5,155 nt of DNA from positions 1 through 5,155 of the forward strand of contig JAKARN010000135.1 of assembly GCA_021828425.1 (NCBI GenBank). Reading direction: 5' to 3'. The stretch's first letter is position 1. Every line of letters begins with the position of its first letter. Below, piece after piece: positions 1 through 5,155 of the stretch. The translations under genes were made by a program, and so were the position numbers. The stretch comes from Pseudomonadota bacterium. GTDB lineage: Bacteria; Pseudomonadota; Gammaproteobacteria; JAKAQQ01. The notes under the pieces were generated by a model, which worked only from the letters and a program-made list of their open reading frames with translations, had not been told where the DNA came from and did no database searches.

Positions 1-245
1 CCGGATAGCCGGGGCCTGTAGAGCCGGAACAAGAGCTTTTGTCTGCCGCTCTCCCCTCAGCCCTCATGGCACCCGACCAGGAAGCACAGGATTTTGAGTT
101 GCGGTTGGATACCTTGGGGCATCACGGACCCCAGGATACCCCTGCTCGCCATGAAGATATACCCCTGATTTCTGAACTTGTGCACACGGGAACCCTTGAA
201 AAACCGGGGTTCACACCCGTCAACCGCCGTTACCCGGGAGGACGG
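1..245. other. Region without a supported gene
   Basis: I cannot support a gene here. The minus frame of the phosphoribosyltransferase continues open for 62 codons after its TAG, to a TGA at 59-57. It contains an ATG at 152 that would start a 31-residue peptide beginning MASRGILGSV and rich in hydrophobics near its end. The plus strand is also open from 6 through the phosphoribosyltransferase in one frame. Neither has a ribosome-binding site or a recognisable domain. A 9-base direct repeat (CAGGGGTAT on the minus strand) occurs at 167-159 and 144-136. G+C over 61-240 is 58% (105 of 180), within the range of coding samples elsewhere. It could be a decayed mobile-element end or plain intergenic DNA. 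Confidence 0.35.
186..220 (-). terminator. Imperfect hairpin downstream of the five-gene block
   Basis: On the minus strand ACGGG (220-216) pairs with CCCGT (190-186), and AACCC (211-207) pairs with GGGTT (195-191). A TGTG bulge lies on one arm and the loop is 11 bases, CGGTTTTTCAA. The structure lies 26 bases past the phosphoribosyltransferase stop, the right place for a 3'-end structure. No U-tract follows, so it is not a classical intrinsic terminator. It may only protect the 3' end, or have no role. Confidence 0.25.
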
Positions 246-836
246 CTAAGGAAGCTGTTCGCCACCCGGACCGGACTCATCCTCATCGGGAAGCACATAG
301 ATGGCCGGCAAATGACGGCCGGATCCGGCGTGGTCCATGCCCCAGCCCACGATCCAGGCCCGACCGGCCCGAAGACCGAAGTAATCCGGACCCCCAACCG
401 GCCGGGTCCCGCCCGGCGGCTCCTTGTAGACGAGCGCGGCGCTGCGAACCTTGACGGCACCCTGCCCGTGGGCCCACTCGCAAAGACTGGTCAGGGTGAG
501 TCCCTCGTCCCACACATCGTCAACGAAGAGCACGCTGCGGCCCGCAAGCGAGAGCCGGGGCACCGCCTGCCAGACGAGACGGCCCGGTTCAGTCCCCTCC
601 CCGTAGCGTGAAACCCGGACGAAATCGACATCGAGCGCAAAGGGAAGCCGCTGGGTCAAAGCGGCCCCGACGTAGAGCCCCCCCGCCAGAACGACGAGGA
701 CCAGCGGGCGGGATCCCGCAAACTCCGCCGTGAGGTCTGCGGCCATACGGTCTAGGGCATCGGTGACCACTGGCGCCGGGTACAGACAGGATGCACCCGG
801 TGGCAGGATCCCAACTCCGGTGGATCCGTCGCTCAT
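246..836 (-). CDS. hpt: Hypoxanthine-guanine phosphoribosyltransferase (purine salvage)
   Basis: This 196-residue cytoplasmic type I phosphoribosyltransferase most likely converts hypoxanthine or guanine plus PRPP to IMP or GMP. The PRPP-binding signature is clear at residues 102-114 (VLFVDDVWDEGLT, with the paired Asp). A hydrophobic strand followed by AGGLYVGA (about 47-58) fits the PPi loop. The VSRYGEGT segment (75-82) fits the flexible catalytic loop, and the C-terminal WIVGWGMDHAGSGRHLPAIYV (about 161-181) matches the base-binding end of HGPRTs. Length is normal for the family. The ATG overlaps the nagZ stop as ATGA and has a GGAGAGG ribosome-binding site at 841-847. Lying directly after nagZ is an arrangement I know from gammaproteobacteria. 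The substrate (hypoxanthine, guanine or xanthine) is inferred from family resemblance; the fold assignment is secure. It is the last gene of the block, ending in TAG. Confidence 0.9.
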   Translation of the reverse strand: MSDGSTGVGILPPGASCLYPAPVVTDALDRMAADLTAEFAGSRPLVLVVLAGGLYVGAALTQRLPFALDVDFVRVSRYGEGTEPGRLVWQAVPRLSLAGRSVLFVDDVWDEGLTLTSLCEWAHGQGAVKVRSAALVYKEPPGGTRPVGGPDYFGLRAGRAWIVGWGMDHAGSGRHLPAIYVLPDEDESGPGGEQLP

Positions 837-1912
837 CCCGCCTCTCCATCGTCACCAAACAGTCTCCCTTCCTGCTCCAAGGAGGTGAGGAGGCGAACCG
901 CCTCCTGCCAATCCGGCCACTCGGAGGGAATCCCGGACCCTCGGCGCGGGGCGCCATGAAGCCGGAGCAGGCGCAGGCGGCTCGGAGGTGATTGGGGGTG
1001 GCGCAAAGTGCTCACCAGTTGGGCGGCTCCCGGACGGTCATTACAAATGAGTACCACATCCGACCCGGCCCCGAGCGCCCGGAGGGTCCTGTCTTCAAGC
1101 CCTCCCATCGAATCCAAGGCATGCATCGAGAGGTCGTCGCTCACAACGGCGCCTGCACAGCCCAAACGTCGGCGCAAGATCTCATCGATCCAGAAGGCCG
1201 ACAGACTGGCCGGGTCGGGATCGAGTGCCGGAAAGCGGATATGCGCGGTCATGACCGAGATCTCGGGCAAGCGGCCAATAATAGTCCGGAACGGGACGAT
1301 GTCACGCCGTTCCAGGGTCTCTGCCTTCCGGGAATCGCTGACCGCTTCGTGATGGGTGTCGGCGCCCACTCCGCCGTGGCCCGGAAAATGCTTGATCGTC
1401 GCATGGACTCCACCACTCTCGAGCCCGCGGATCCAGTGCAGGGCCAACTCGGCGACCAGAGCAGGATCGGACCCGAAGGCCCGGTCACCGATCACCGTGC
1501 TGTCCCGGTGGACCAGATCGACAACCGGGGCGAAACAAAGATCGATGCCAAGATGGTTGAGTTCCACGCCCGCCACAAAACCGGCAGCCCGGCACAGTTC
1601 GCGGGCCCTCTTCCGGTCACGGGCCCAGACCGCACCCAGAGCCTGGGCCGAGGGCAGGGCCGTCAGTCCCTCGCGGAAACGCTGGATGCGCCCCCCCTCG
1701 TGGTCGACGGCAATGAGGAGTGGTGGAGTTCTCAGCGCATGCAGCTCATCACAGAGCCGGATGACCTGCTCGGTCCCGGCATAGTTGCGGGAAAAAAGCA
1801 CCACCCCACCCACCATCGGCGAGGCCAGAAGCTCCCGGTCCTCGGCATCGAGCGCGACCCCGGGCAGATCGAGAAAGAGCGGACCCAGATGAGTTATCGG
1901 TCGAGTGAACAC
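833..1912 (-). CDS. nagZ: Beta-N-acetylhexosaminidase NagZ (GH3, peptidoglycan recycling)
   Basis: NagZ is a cytoplasmic family 3 glycoside hydrolase. It removes GlcNAc from GlcNAc-1,6-anhydro-MurNAc (peptides) imported during cell-wall recycling, and in some bacteria it makes the AmpR-activating muropeptide. Numbered from the start used here (359 residues), visible landmarks are LGPLFLDLPG (9-18), AVDHEGGRIQRF (68-79), the hallmark loop KHFPGHGGVGADTH (174-187, with the catalytic His at 187), and SDDLSM (258-263), which holds the nucleophile Asp. Length is slightly above the usual ~340. I chose the GTG at 1912 because GGAGGAG (1915-1921) lies just upstream and it puts the protein nearest the family N-terminus. 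An in-frame ATG at 1930 (365 residues) lacks a ribosome-binding site but is possible. The gene overlaps the end of the CYTH gene and shares ATGA with the phosphoribosyltransferase start. Confidence 0.93.
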   Translation of the reverse strand: MFTRPITHLGPLFLDLPGVALDAEDRELLASPMVGGVVLFSRNYAGTEQVIRLCDELHALRTPPLLIAVDHEGGRIQRFREGLTALPSAQALGAVWARDRKRARELCRAAGFVAGVELNHLGIDLCFAPVVDLVHRDSTVIGDRAFGSDPALVAELALHWIRGLESGGVHATIKHFPGHGGVGADTHHEAVSDSRKAETLERRDIVPFRTIIGRLPEISVMTAHIRFPALDPDPASLSAFWIDEILRRRLGCAGAVVSDDLSMHALDSMGGLEDRTLRALGAGSDVVLICNDRPGAAQLVSTLRHPQSPPSRLRLLRLHGAPRRGSGIPSEWPDWQEAVRLLTSLEQEGRLFGDDGEAG

Positions 1913-2391
1913 CTCTCCTCCAGGGACCATTGACCGAAGGGCTGTTCGGCCAGAAACTGGTTGTAGAAGCGGGGATCGTCGGTCACCTCCCGGCCGATCC
2001 AGTCGGGGAGATGGACGGGTTCCCCCACACTTGGAAGCTCGACCTCAGCCAGGATCAGTCCGGCATTCAGCCCACCAAACACATCGACCTCCCACAGCCG
2101 TCCCCCCGAGGGCACGGCATGACGGACCTTCTCCACCAGCCGCCCTCCGGCATAGGCCTCGAGCAGTGCATGGGCCTCCTCTGAGGGAATCGCATACTCG
2201 AACTCCATCCGGGCCGGACCGGAAAGACGGCTTTTCAGGGTGAGCCGTCCCTCATCCCCCGCGACCCGCACGCGGACGGTCACCCCGGGGCCCTGCGCGA
2301 TATATCCCTGACGAAGGGGCCGGGCGGAGATGGCCAATGCCCGCCAGTCTTCCGAGCGGAGCAGATACTTGCGTTCGATTTCCTCCCTCAT
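1894..2391 (-). CDS. CYTH-domain protein, short triphosphate tunnel metalloenzyme
   Basis: A 165-residue single-domain CYTH protein, probably a cytoplasmic metal-dependent triphosphatase acting on inorganic tripolyphosphate or a related triphosphate. The N-terminal ExExK signature is EIERK (residues 4-8). Charged tunnel residues follow in family order: the RQGY segment (27-30), RVR (40-42), LTLKSR (50-55), EFEY (63-66), K88 and R90, EVDVF (101-105), and AEVEL (115-119). The C-terminal GREVTDDPRFYNQFLA (133-148) resembles the GREVTGDxRYSN ending of small proteobacterial TTM enzymes. There is no CHAD domain, so it is not the YgiF type. I chose the ATG at 2391 because it gives the ATGA overlap with the upstream methyltransferase and puts ExExK at the extreme N-terminus. 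An in-frame ATG at 2415 adds eight residues of weak character. Neither start has a clear ribosome-binding site. An adenylate cyclase (CyaB) role is less likely in this short class. Confidence 0.88.
   Translation of the reverse strand: MREEIERKYLLRSEDWRALAISARPLRQGYIAQGPGVTVRVRVAGDEGRLTLKSRLSGPARMEFEYAIPSEEAHALLEAYAGGRLVEKVRHAVPSGGRLWEVDVFGGLNAGLILAEVELPSVGEPVHLPDWIGREVTDDPRFYNQFLAEQPFGQWSLEERCSLDR
1915..1921 (-). promoter_or_regulatory. Ribosome-binding site for nagZ
   Basis: The minus strand reads GGAGGAG here, inside the last codons of the CYTH gene. It sits 2-4 bases (depending on the core used) before the GTG at 1912-1910. No comparable purine-rich site precedes the upstream ATG at 1930, so this site favours GTG as the nagZ start. 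The spacing is short, which leaves some doubt. Confidence 0.5.
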
Positions 2392-3671
2392 GAGCGGACA
2401 AAAAAGGCCAGGCATTCGAGATGGGCCGTCTGCGGAAACATGTCGTAGGTCCGAAAGCGCGCGAGGCGGTATCCCAGGTCACGGATCAGCCGGGCGGCAT
2501 CGCGGGCCAGGGTGGCCGGTTGACAGGACACATAGAGCAGGCGTTCGGGACGCCAGAGTGCAAGGGACTCGAGAATGGAAGCCGCACCGGCCCGCGGCGG
2601 ATCAAGCACCACGCCCTCCACGGCCCCCTCCACCCCGAGCCTCTCCACCGGCCGGCTGAGGTCTGCCTGGCACACGCGCACGTTTGAAAAACCATTGCGC
2701 CGTATATTGTGCCGGAGGGACGCGCAGGATCCCGGATGACCCTCCACGGCAATCACCTGTCGTGCCCGGCGGGCCAAGGGCAGGGAAAAATTGCCGACTC
2801 CGGCATAGAGATCCAGCCAGTCTCCGGCCAAAGACGGCTCCGCCCACGTCACGAGATCGTGCACGAGCACCCGGTTGATCCCTTCATGGACCTGGATGAA
2901 GTCGGCAACGCGGAAGGCAATCTCACAGTCGAACTCATCGAGCCGGTAGCTCTGGCGGAGGTCCGTCCCGTCCGGTGGATCCATCACCTGTGCCATCACT
3001 TCCTCCTCGATTGGAAGACCCTGCGATGCGAGCCGGTCTCCCGATGCCCTCCACCCGGCAGGCGCGGAACCGGGACGACCGATCAGTCGTGCGGCCGGCC
3101 CCTGGTCTCCCGCTGCAAGCTCGATTCCCACAAGCGACCGGCGACGGGAAACCGGCGCGAGAAGCTCACCCAGCCGAACCACCCACCCGGCCAGTACCGG
3201 TGTCAGGATCGGACATTGCGTAAGGGCAAGGACGCCCCACCCCACGCGGGCCCGGTACCCGACCTCAAAACGACCGCCCGAGGCGTCCTCACAGTGGAGC
3301 CGGACCCTCCGCCGGTAGGACCAGGGCAGGCCGGACTCGGGAGGATCCACCTGTTCCGGGCGAACGTGTCCGAGCCGTTCCAGAATCTCGAGTGTAGCCG
3401 AGGTCTTGTGTCGAATCTGGGCTTCGGGGGCGAGCATCTGGAGCGCACATCCTCCGCAGGTCCCGAAATGCAGGCAAGCCGGCTCGCGCCGATCGGCAGA
3501 ACGCTTGAGGTAGCGCTTGGGTGTGGCTTCGTCGAACCGGGCGTGACGCGCCCCCACCGCGACCTCCACGATCTCCCCGGGCAGGGCATCCCGGACCAGC
3601 AGCGTCTTGCCCCCGTGGTGTGCCACCCCGAGACCCTCGAGCGTGAGTCTTTCGATCTCAACCGACATCAT
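2388..3671 (-). CDS. rlmD: 23S rRNA (uracil-C5)-methyltransferase, RlmD/RumA-like
   Basis: This 427-residue protein is an SAM-dependent RNA m5U methyltransferase of the TrmA/RumA family, and 23S rRNA U1939 is the likely target. A TRAM-like N-terminal RNA-binding domain spans about 1-58. Four cysteines suited to a [4Fe-4S] cluster are C66, C72 and C75 (C-x5-C-x2-C in ACLHFGTCGGC) and C153. The FIQVHEGIN segment (258-266) precedes the SAM-binding LDLYAGVGNF (286-295). VVLDPPRAGA is at 354-363, and the catalytic Cys is C383 in LLYVSCQPATLARD. The end, YDMFPQTAHLECLAFF, is typical. Length matches E. coli RlmD (433). Two features lean toward the wider family: the SAM loop has Ala where FCG/YCG is usual, and DPPR replaces RlmD's usual DPAR. 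The exact uridine target and symbol are therefore provisional. The ATG overlaps the exonuclease stop (ATGA), and a second ATG follows immediately. Confidence 0.88.
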   Translation of the reverse strand: MMSVEIERLTLEGLGVAHHGGKTLLVRDALPGEIVEVAVGARHARFDEATPKRYLKRSADRREPACLHFGTCGGCALQMLAPEAQIRHKTSATLEILERLGHVRPEQVDPPESGLPWSYRRRVRLHCEDASGGRFEVGYRARVGWGVLALTQCPILTPVLAGWVVRLGELLAPVSRRRSLVGIELAAGDQGPAARLIGRPGSAPAGWRASGDRLASQGLPIEEEVMAQVMDPPDGTDLRQSYRLDEFDCEIAFRVADFIQVHEGINRVLVHDLVTWAEPSLAGDWLDLYAGVGNFSLPLARRARQVIAVEGHPGSCASLRHNIRRNGFSNVRVCQADLSRPVERLGVEGAVEGVVLDPPRAGAASILESLALWRPERLLYVSCQPATLARDAARLIRDLGYRLARFRTYDMFPQTAHLECLAFFVRS

Positions 3672-4480
3672 GCGGAATCCGCGGGTGACTCCCAGAAGTT
3701 GCGATCCCAGTGCGACAGGAATTCCTGCCAGTGGGGTTCCGGATGCGCCTCCAGGAAGCGCTCGACCTCCCGGACCGAGGCCCGGAACCGGTCACCCGTC
3801 AGGCGGTCTCGCAGGCGTTCCAGGCGGAGAAAGAGAAGATAGGTGGTGAGCGCATCGACTTCGCAATAGCGGTCGATGCGTTCCCGTTCGCCGGCGAGAT
3901 AGGATGCGAGCACCTCGCCACCGGACAGATCCAGCTTGCCGGGCAGCCCGACGAGCCGCGCGGCCTCGTCCAGACGGACCGCGTTGCGCCCGGACTGGAA
4001 ACCGCCCAAAACGTCCATGAGGTCCGTGTGCCGCCAATGGTAACGGGACAGGTAGTTATTGAAACGGAACTCGGGCAGACGATCCCCGGTTTCCCAATAG
4101 ACCGCCGAAGGAATCGCGTACCGGAGGGCTCGATACTGGAGGACCGGGAGATCGAAAGCGTTTCCATTCCAGCTGACCAGCCGGGGTTTCACGCGATCGA
4201 GGCCGGCAAAAAAGCGACTGATCCGCTCGCGTTCGCCGTCGAGACGGGAACCCAGGGAAAAGCACTTGAGTTCCTGATCCGTCCGGAGAACCATGCCGAT
4301 CACCAGCACGGCGTGGAGGTGAATGGGCATGAACTCGCTCCCCCCCGTGTCCTGCCGGCGTTTCTGGAGCATCGCTTCCATCTGCTCCGCTTCCGAAAGG
4401 TCCTGAAGCCCCCACAAACAGGATCCCAGCGCGGCATCCGGAATGGTCTCGATATCGAAGGCCAGTATCGGCTCGTTCAA
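3668..4480 (-). CDS. PolB-like 3'-5' exonuclease (DEDDy, DNA_pol_B_exo2 type)
   Basis: A 270-residue stand-alone exonuclease with the three acidic motifs of the DEDD superfamily. Exo I is FDIETIPD (8-15, metal ligands D9 and E11). Exo II is SWNGNAFDLPVL (103-114, N105 and D110). Exo III is RYCEVDALTTY (204-214, Y205-x3-D209), which places it in the DEDDy class. The HTDLMDVLGGF stretch (151-161) and the conserved leucine-rich helix around 170-196 fit the PolB-like 3'-5' exonuclease family. No polymerase domain is present. It probably degrades or trims single-stranded DNA, and the cellular role is not established by the sequence. The start is TTG at 4480: there is no ATG or GTG in frame between it and the upstream TGA (4522-4520), and FDIET must sit at the N-terminus. 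A G-rich tract lies directly upstream. It is the first gene of the five-gene block. Confidence 0.9.
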   Translation of the reverse strand: MNEPILAFDIETIPDAALGSCLWGLQDLSEAEQMEAMLQKRRQDTGGSEFMPIHLHAVLVIGMVLRTDQELKCFSLGSRLDGERERISRFFAGLDRVKPRLVSWNGNAFDLPVLQYRALRYAIPSAVYWETGDRLPEFRFNNYLSRYHWRHTDLMDVLGGFQSGRNAVRLDEAARLVGLPGKLDLSGGEVLASYLAGERERIDRYCEVDALTTYLLFLRLERLRDRLTGDRFRASVREVERFLEAHPEPHWQEFLSHWDRNFWESPADSA

Positions 4481-4490
4481 GCCCCCCCCT
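4481..4490 (-). promoter_or_regulatory. G-rich ribosome-binding region before TTG start
   Basis: The minus strand reads A, eight consecutive G, then C, immediately followed by the TTG start of the exonuclease. It is the only purine-rich candidate for ribosome binding, though it abuts the start codon more closely than a standard site and lacks a clean GGAGG. It supports TTG as the start only weakly. The stronger argument is the position of the FDIET motif. Confidence 0.4.
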
Positions 4491-4512
4491 GTTCCGGTGG
4501 CAGCGCTCTTGC

Positions 4513-4527
4513 TAGAATCTCATTCTA
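4513..4527. promoter_or_regulatory. Palindromic -10 pair for divergent transcription
   Basis: A perfect 6-bp inverted repeat, TAGAAT-CTC-ATTCTA, gives a good sigma70 -10 hexamer on both strands. On the plus strand TAGAAT (4513-4518) ends eight bases before the ATG at 4527, so the transcript would have almost no leader. On the minus strand TAGAAT (4527-4522) would start transcription near 4515 and give a leader of about 35 bases to the TTG at 4480. I see no convincing -35 on either side; the best plus-strand candidate, around 4490-4495, matches poorly. It could instead be an operator half-site pair. Confidence 0.4.
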
Positions 4528-5155
4528 TGCGTAAAACCCAGATCGGGGGCCTCCTGGCATTATTGGCCAGCCTGGGGATGACCCCGGCATATGGAGCCCG
4601 ACCGACTGCCTCGAAGCTCATCCTCATCGAACGGGTGGGCCAACCGGTTTACGAGGCATTCACCCGGGACCTCGAAACCGCACTGTCCCGGCGTGGCATT
4701 GCAGGCATCCGGATCCTCAAGCGCGGACCCGGACTCCGAACGGATCCGTGGATGATCTCCCGGCTCGACCGGTCGGTCCTCATCGTGACCGTCGGACCCG
4801 GCAGCCTCGCCTGGCTCCTGGCCCGCAACCCCACGGCACCGGTTTTGGCCATGTATGTGACCCGCGACACCTTTCACCGTCTGACCGGATCCGCCCACGC
4901 GCCGGTCACGGCCATCTATCTGAACCAGCCCTTCGGACGCTTCCTCGACCTGGCCGGCATTTTGATCCCGCGCCTGCGCGCCATCTCCGCGGTTTTGAGC
5001 GAAAACCAGCAATGGCGACGCCGAATCATTGAACGGATTGCGCATGCCCACGGGTATACGGCCCATGTGATCGTGACGCCCCCGAATCCGAGGGATATTT
5101 TGAGCGCATTTCGATTTGCCCTGCCGGGCACCGATGCCTTGATCGAACTCCCCGA
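4527..5155 (+). CDS. Secreted ABC-type substrate-binding protein (ABC_sub_bind-like), partial
   Basis: The first 209 codons of a gene that continues past the right edge. Residues 1-24 look like a Sec signal peptide: positive start MRK, hydrophobic IGGLLALLASLGM, and probable cleavage after AYG (21-23). There is no lipobox cysteine, so a soluble periplasmic protein is expected. The mature part begins an alpha/beta domain with ILIERVGQPVYEAF and SVLIVTVGPGSLAWLLA, then APVLAMYV, then the AIYLNQPFGRFLDLAGILIPRLRAISAVLSE region. This order (a VTVG strand, a Pvl strand, a segment with QP followed by RFLDL, and LIPRLR before a strand) matches the ABC_sub_bind family (PF04392). The ligand is unknown; no permease or ATPase gene is in view. 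The ATG has no ribosome-binding site and lies just after a -10-like hexamer, suggesting a near-leaderless mRNA. Transcription is divergent from the exonuclease block. Confidence 0.75.
   Translation, partial: MRKTQIGGLLALLASLGMTPAYGARPTASKLILIERVGQPVYEAFTRDLETALSRRGIAGIRILKRGPGLRTDPWMISRLDRSVLIVTVGPGSLAWLLARNPTAPVLAMYVTRDTFHRLTGSAHAPVTAIYLNQPFGRFLDLAGILIPRLRAISAVLSENQQWRRRIIERIAHAHGYTAHVIVTPPNPRDILSAFRFALPGTDALIELP

Noticed and set aside
156..184. Possible minus-strand promoter TGCACA-17 bases-TATATC
   Set aside because: Each hexamer matches the consensus at only four of six positions and there is no supported gene downstream in the window.
61..240. Apparent lower G+C as a sign of foreign DNA
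   Set aside because: The count is 58%, but samples inside the housekeeping genes range from 55 to 65%, so composition does not separate this stretch.
39..611. Plus-strand open frame starting at TTG and running into the HGPRT gene
   Set aside because: Most of it is antisense to HGPRT, it has no ribosome-binding site and I recognise no domain. The part before 246 is noted as unexplained rather than called a gene.
992..1933. Long plus-strand open frame (313 codons) opposite nagZ
   Set aside because: It lies antisense to a gene with unmistakable GH3 motifs, has no recognisable domain, and is the kind of open frame high-GC coding DNA gives on the opposite strand.
2388..2415. CYTH start at the upstream ATG (2415)
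   Set aside because: It adds eight residues not expected before ExExK, has no ribosome-binding site, and loses the ATGA junction seen at the neighbouring gene boundaries.
2709..3842. Long plus-strand open frame (377 codons) opposite the methyltransferase
   Set aside because: It is antisense to intact RlmD-like and exonuclease genes. Its translation is rich in Pro, Arg and Gly with no domain signature.
3710..4534. Plus-strand open frame (274 codons) opposite the exonuclease
   Set aside because: It mirrors the exonuclease gene, whose Exo I-III motifs are intact, and it would run across the divergent promoter region.
4560..5066. Minus-strand open frame (168 codons) opposite the binding protein
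   Set aside because: The plus strand here carries a signal peptide and family-like strands. The minus frame shows only low-complexity polar sequence.

Overview
This window most likely comes from the chromosome of a high-GC Gram-negative bacterium, probably a gammaproteobacterium. Hand-counted 60-base samples run from about 55 to 65% G+C. The reasons are a NagZ-type peptidoglycan-recycling glucosaminidase, an RlmD-like 23S rRNA methyltransferase with iron-sulfur cysteines, and a nagZ gene followed directly by a hypoxanthine-guanine phosphoribosyltransferase. I cannot name the genus.

Layout. Almost the whole window (about 4480 down to 246) is one tightly packed minus-strand block of five genes. 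In transcription order they are a PolB-like 3'-5' exonuclease, an RlmD-like rRNA m5U methyltransferase, a short CYTH/triphosphate-tunnel protein, nagZ and a hypoxanthine-guanine phosphoribosyltransferase. Three of the four junctions are ATGA stop/start overlaps and the fourth is a longer overlap, so the five are very probably co-transcribed and translationally coupled. A 46-base gap (4481-4526) separates the block from a divergent plus-strand gene at 4527. That gene encodes a secreted substrate-binding protein of the ABC_sub_bind type and runs off the right edge. The gap and start codon hold a perfect inverted repeat, TAGAAT-CTC-ATTCTA, that could give a -10 box to each direction. Positions 1-245, downstream of the block, contain no gene I can support. 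They hold an imperfect hairpin and an unexplained open stretch.

How the genes relate. The block mixes nucleic-acid processing (exonuclease), ribosome maturation (methyltransferase), polyphosphate or triphosphate hydrolysis (CYTH), cell-wall recycling (NagZ) and purine salvage (HGPRT). There is no single pathway. Salvage and recycling is a loose common theme for the last three. The divergent binding protein is probably unrelated in function and shares only the intergenic region.

I see no RNA genes, CRISPR array, complete insertion sequence or phage genes. Most of the window looks like ordinary housekeeping content, and I do not see an evident undescribed system. The points worth a second look are the palindromic divergent promoter with a possibly leaderless start, the eight-G tract against a TTG start, and the unexplained left-hand 245 bases.
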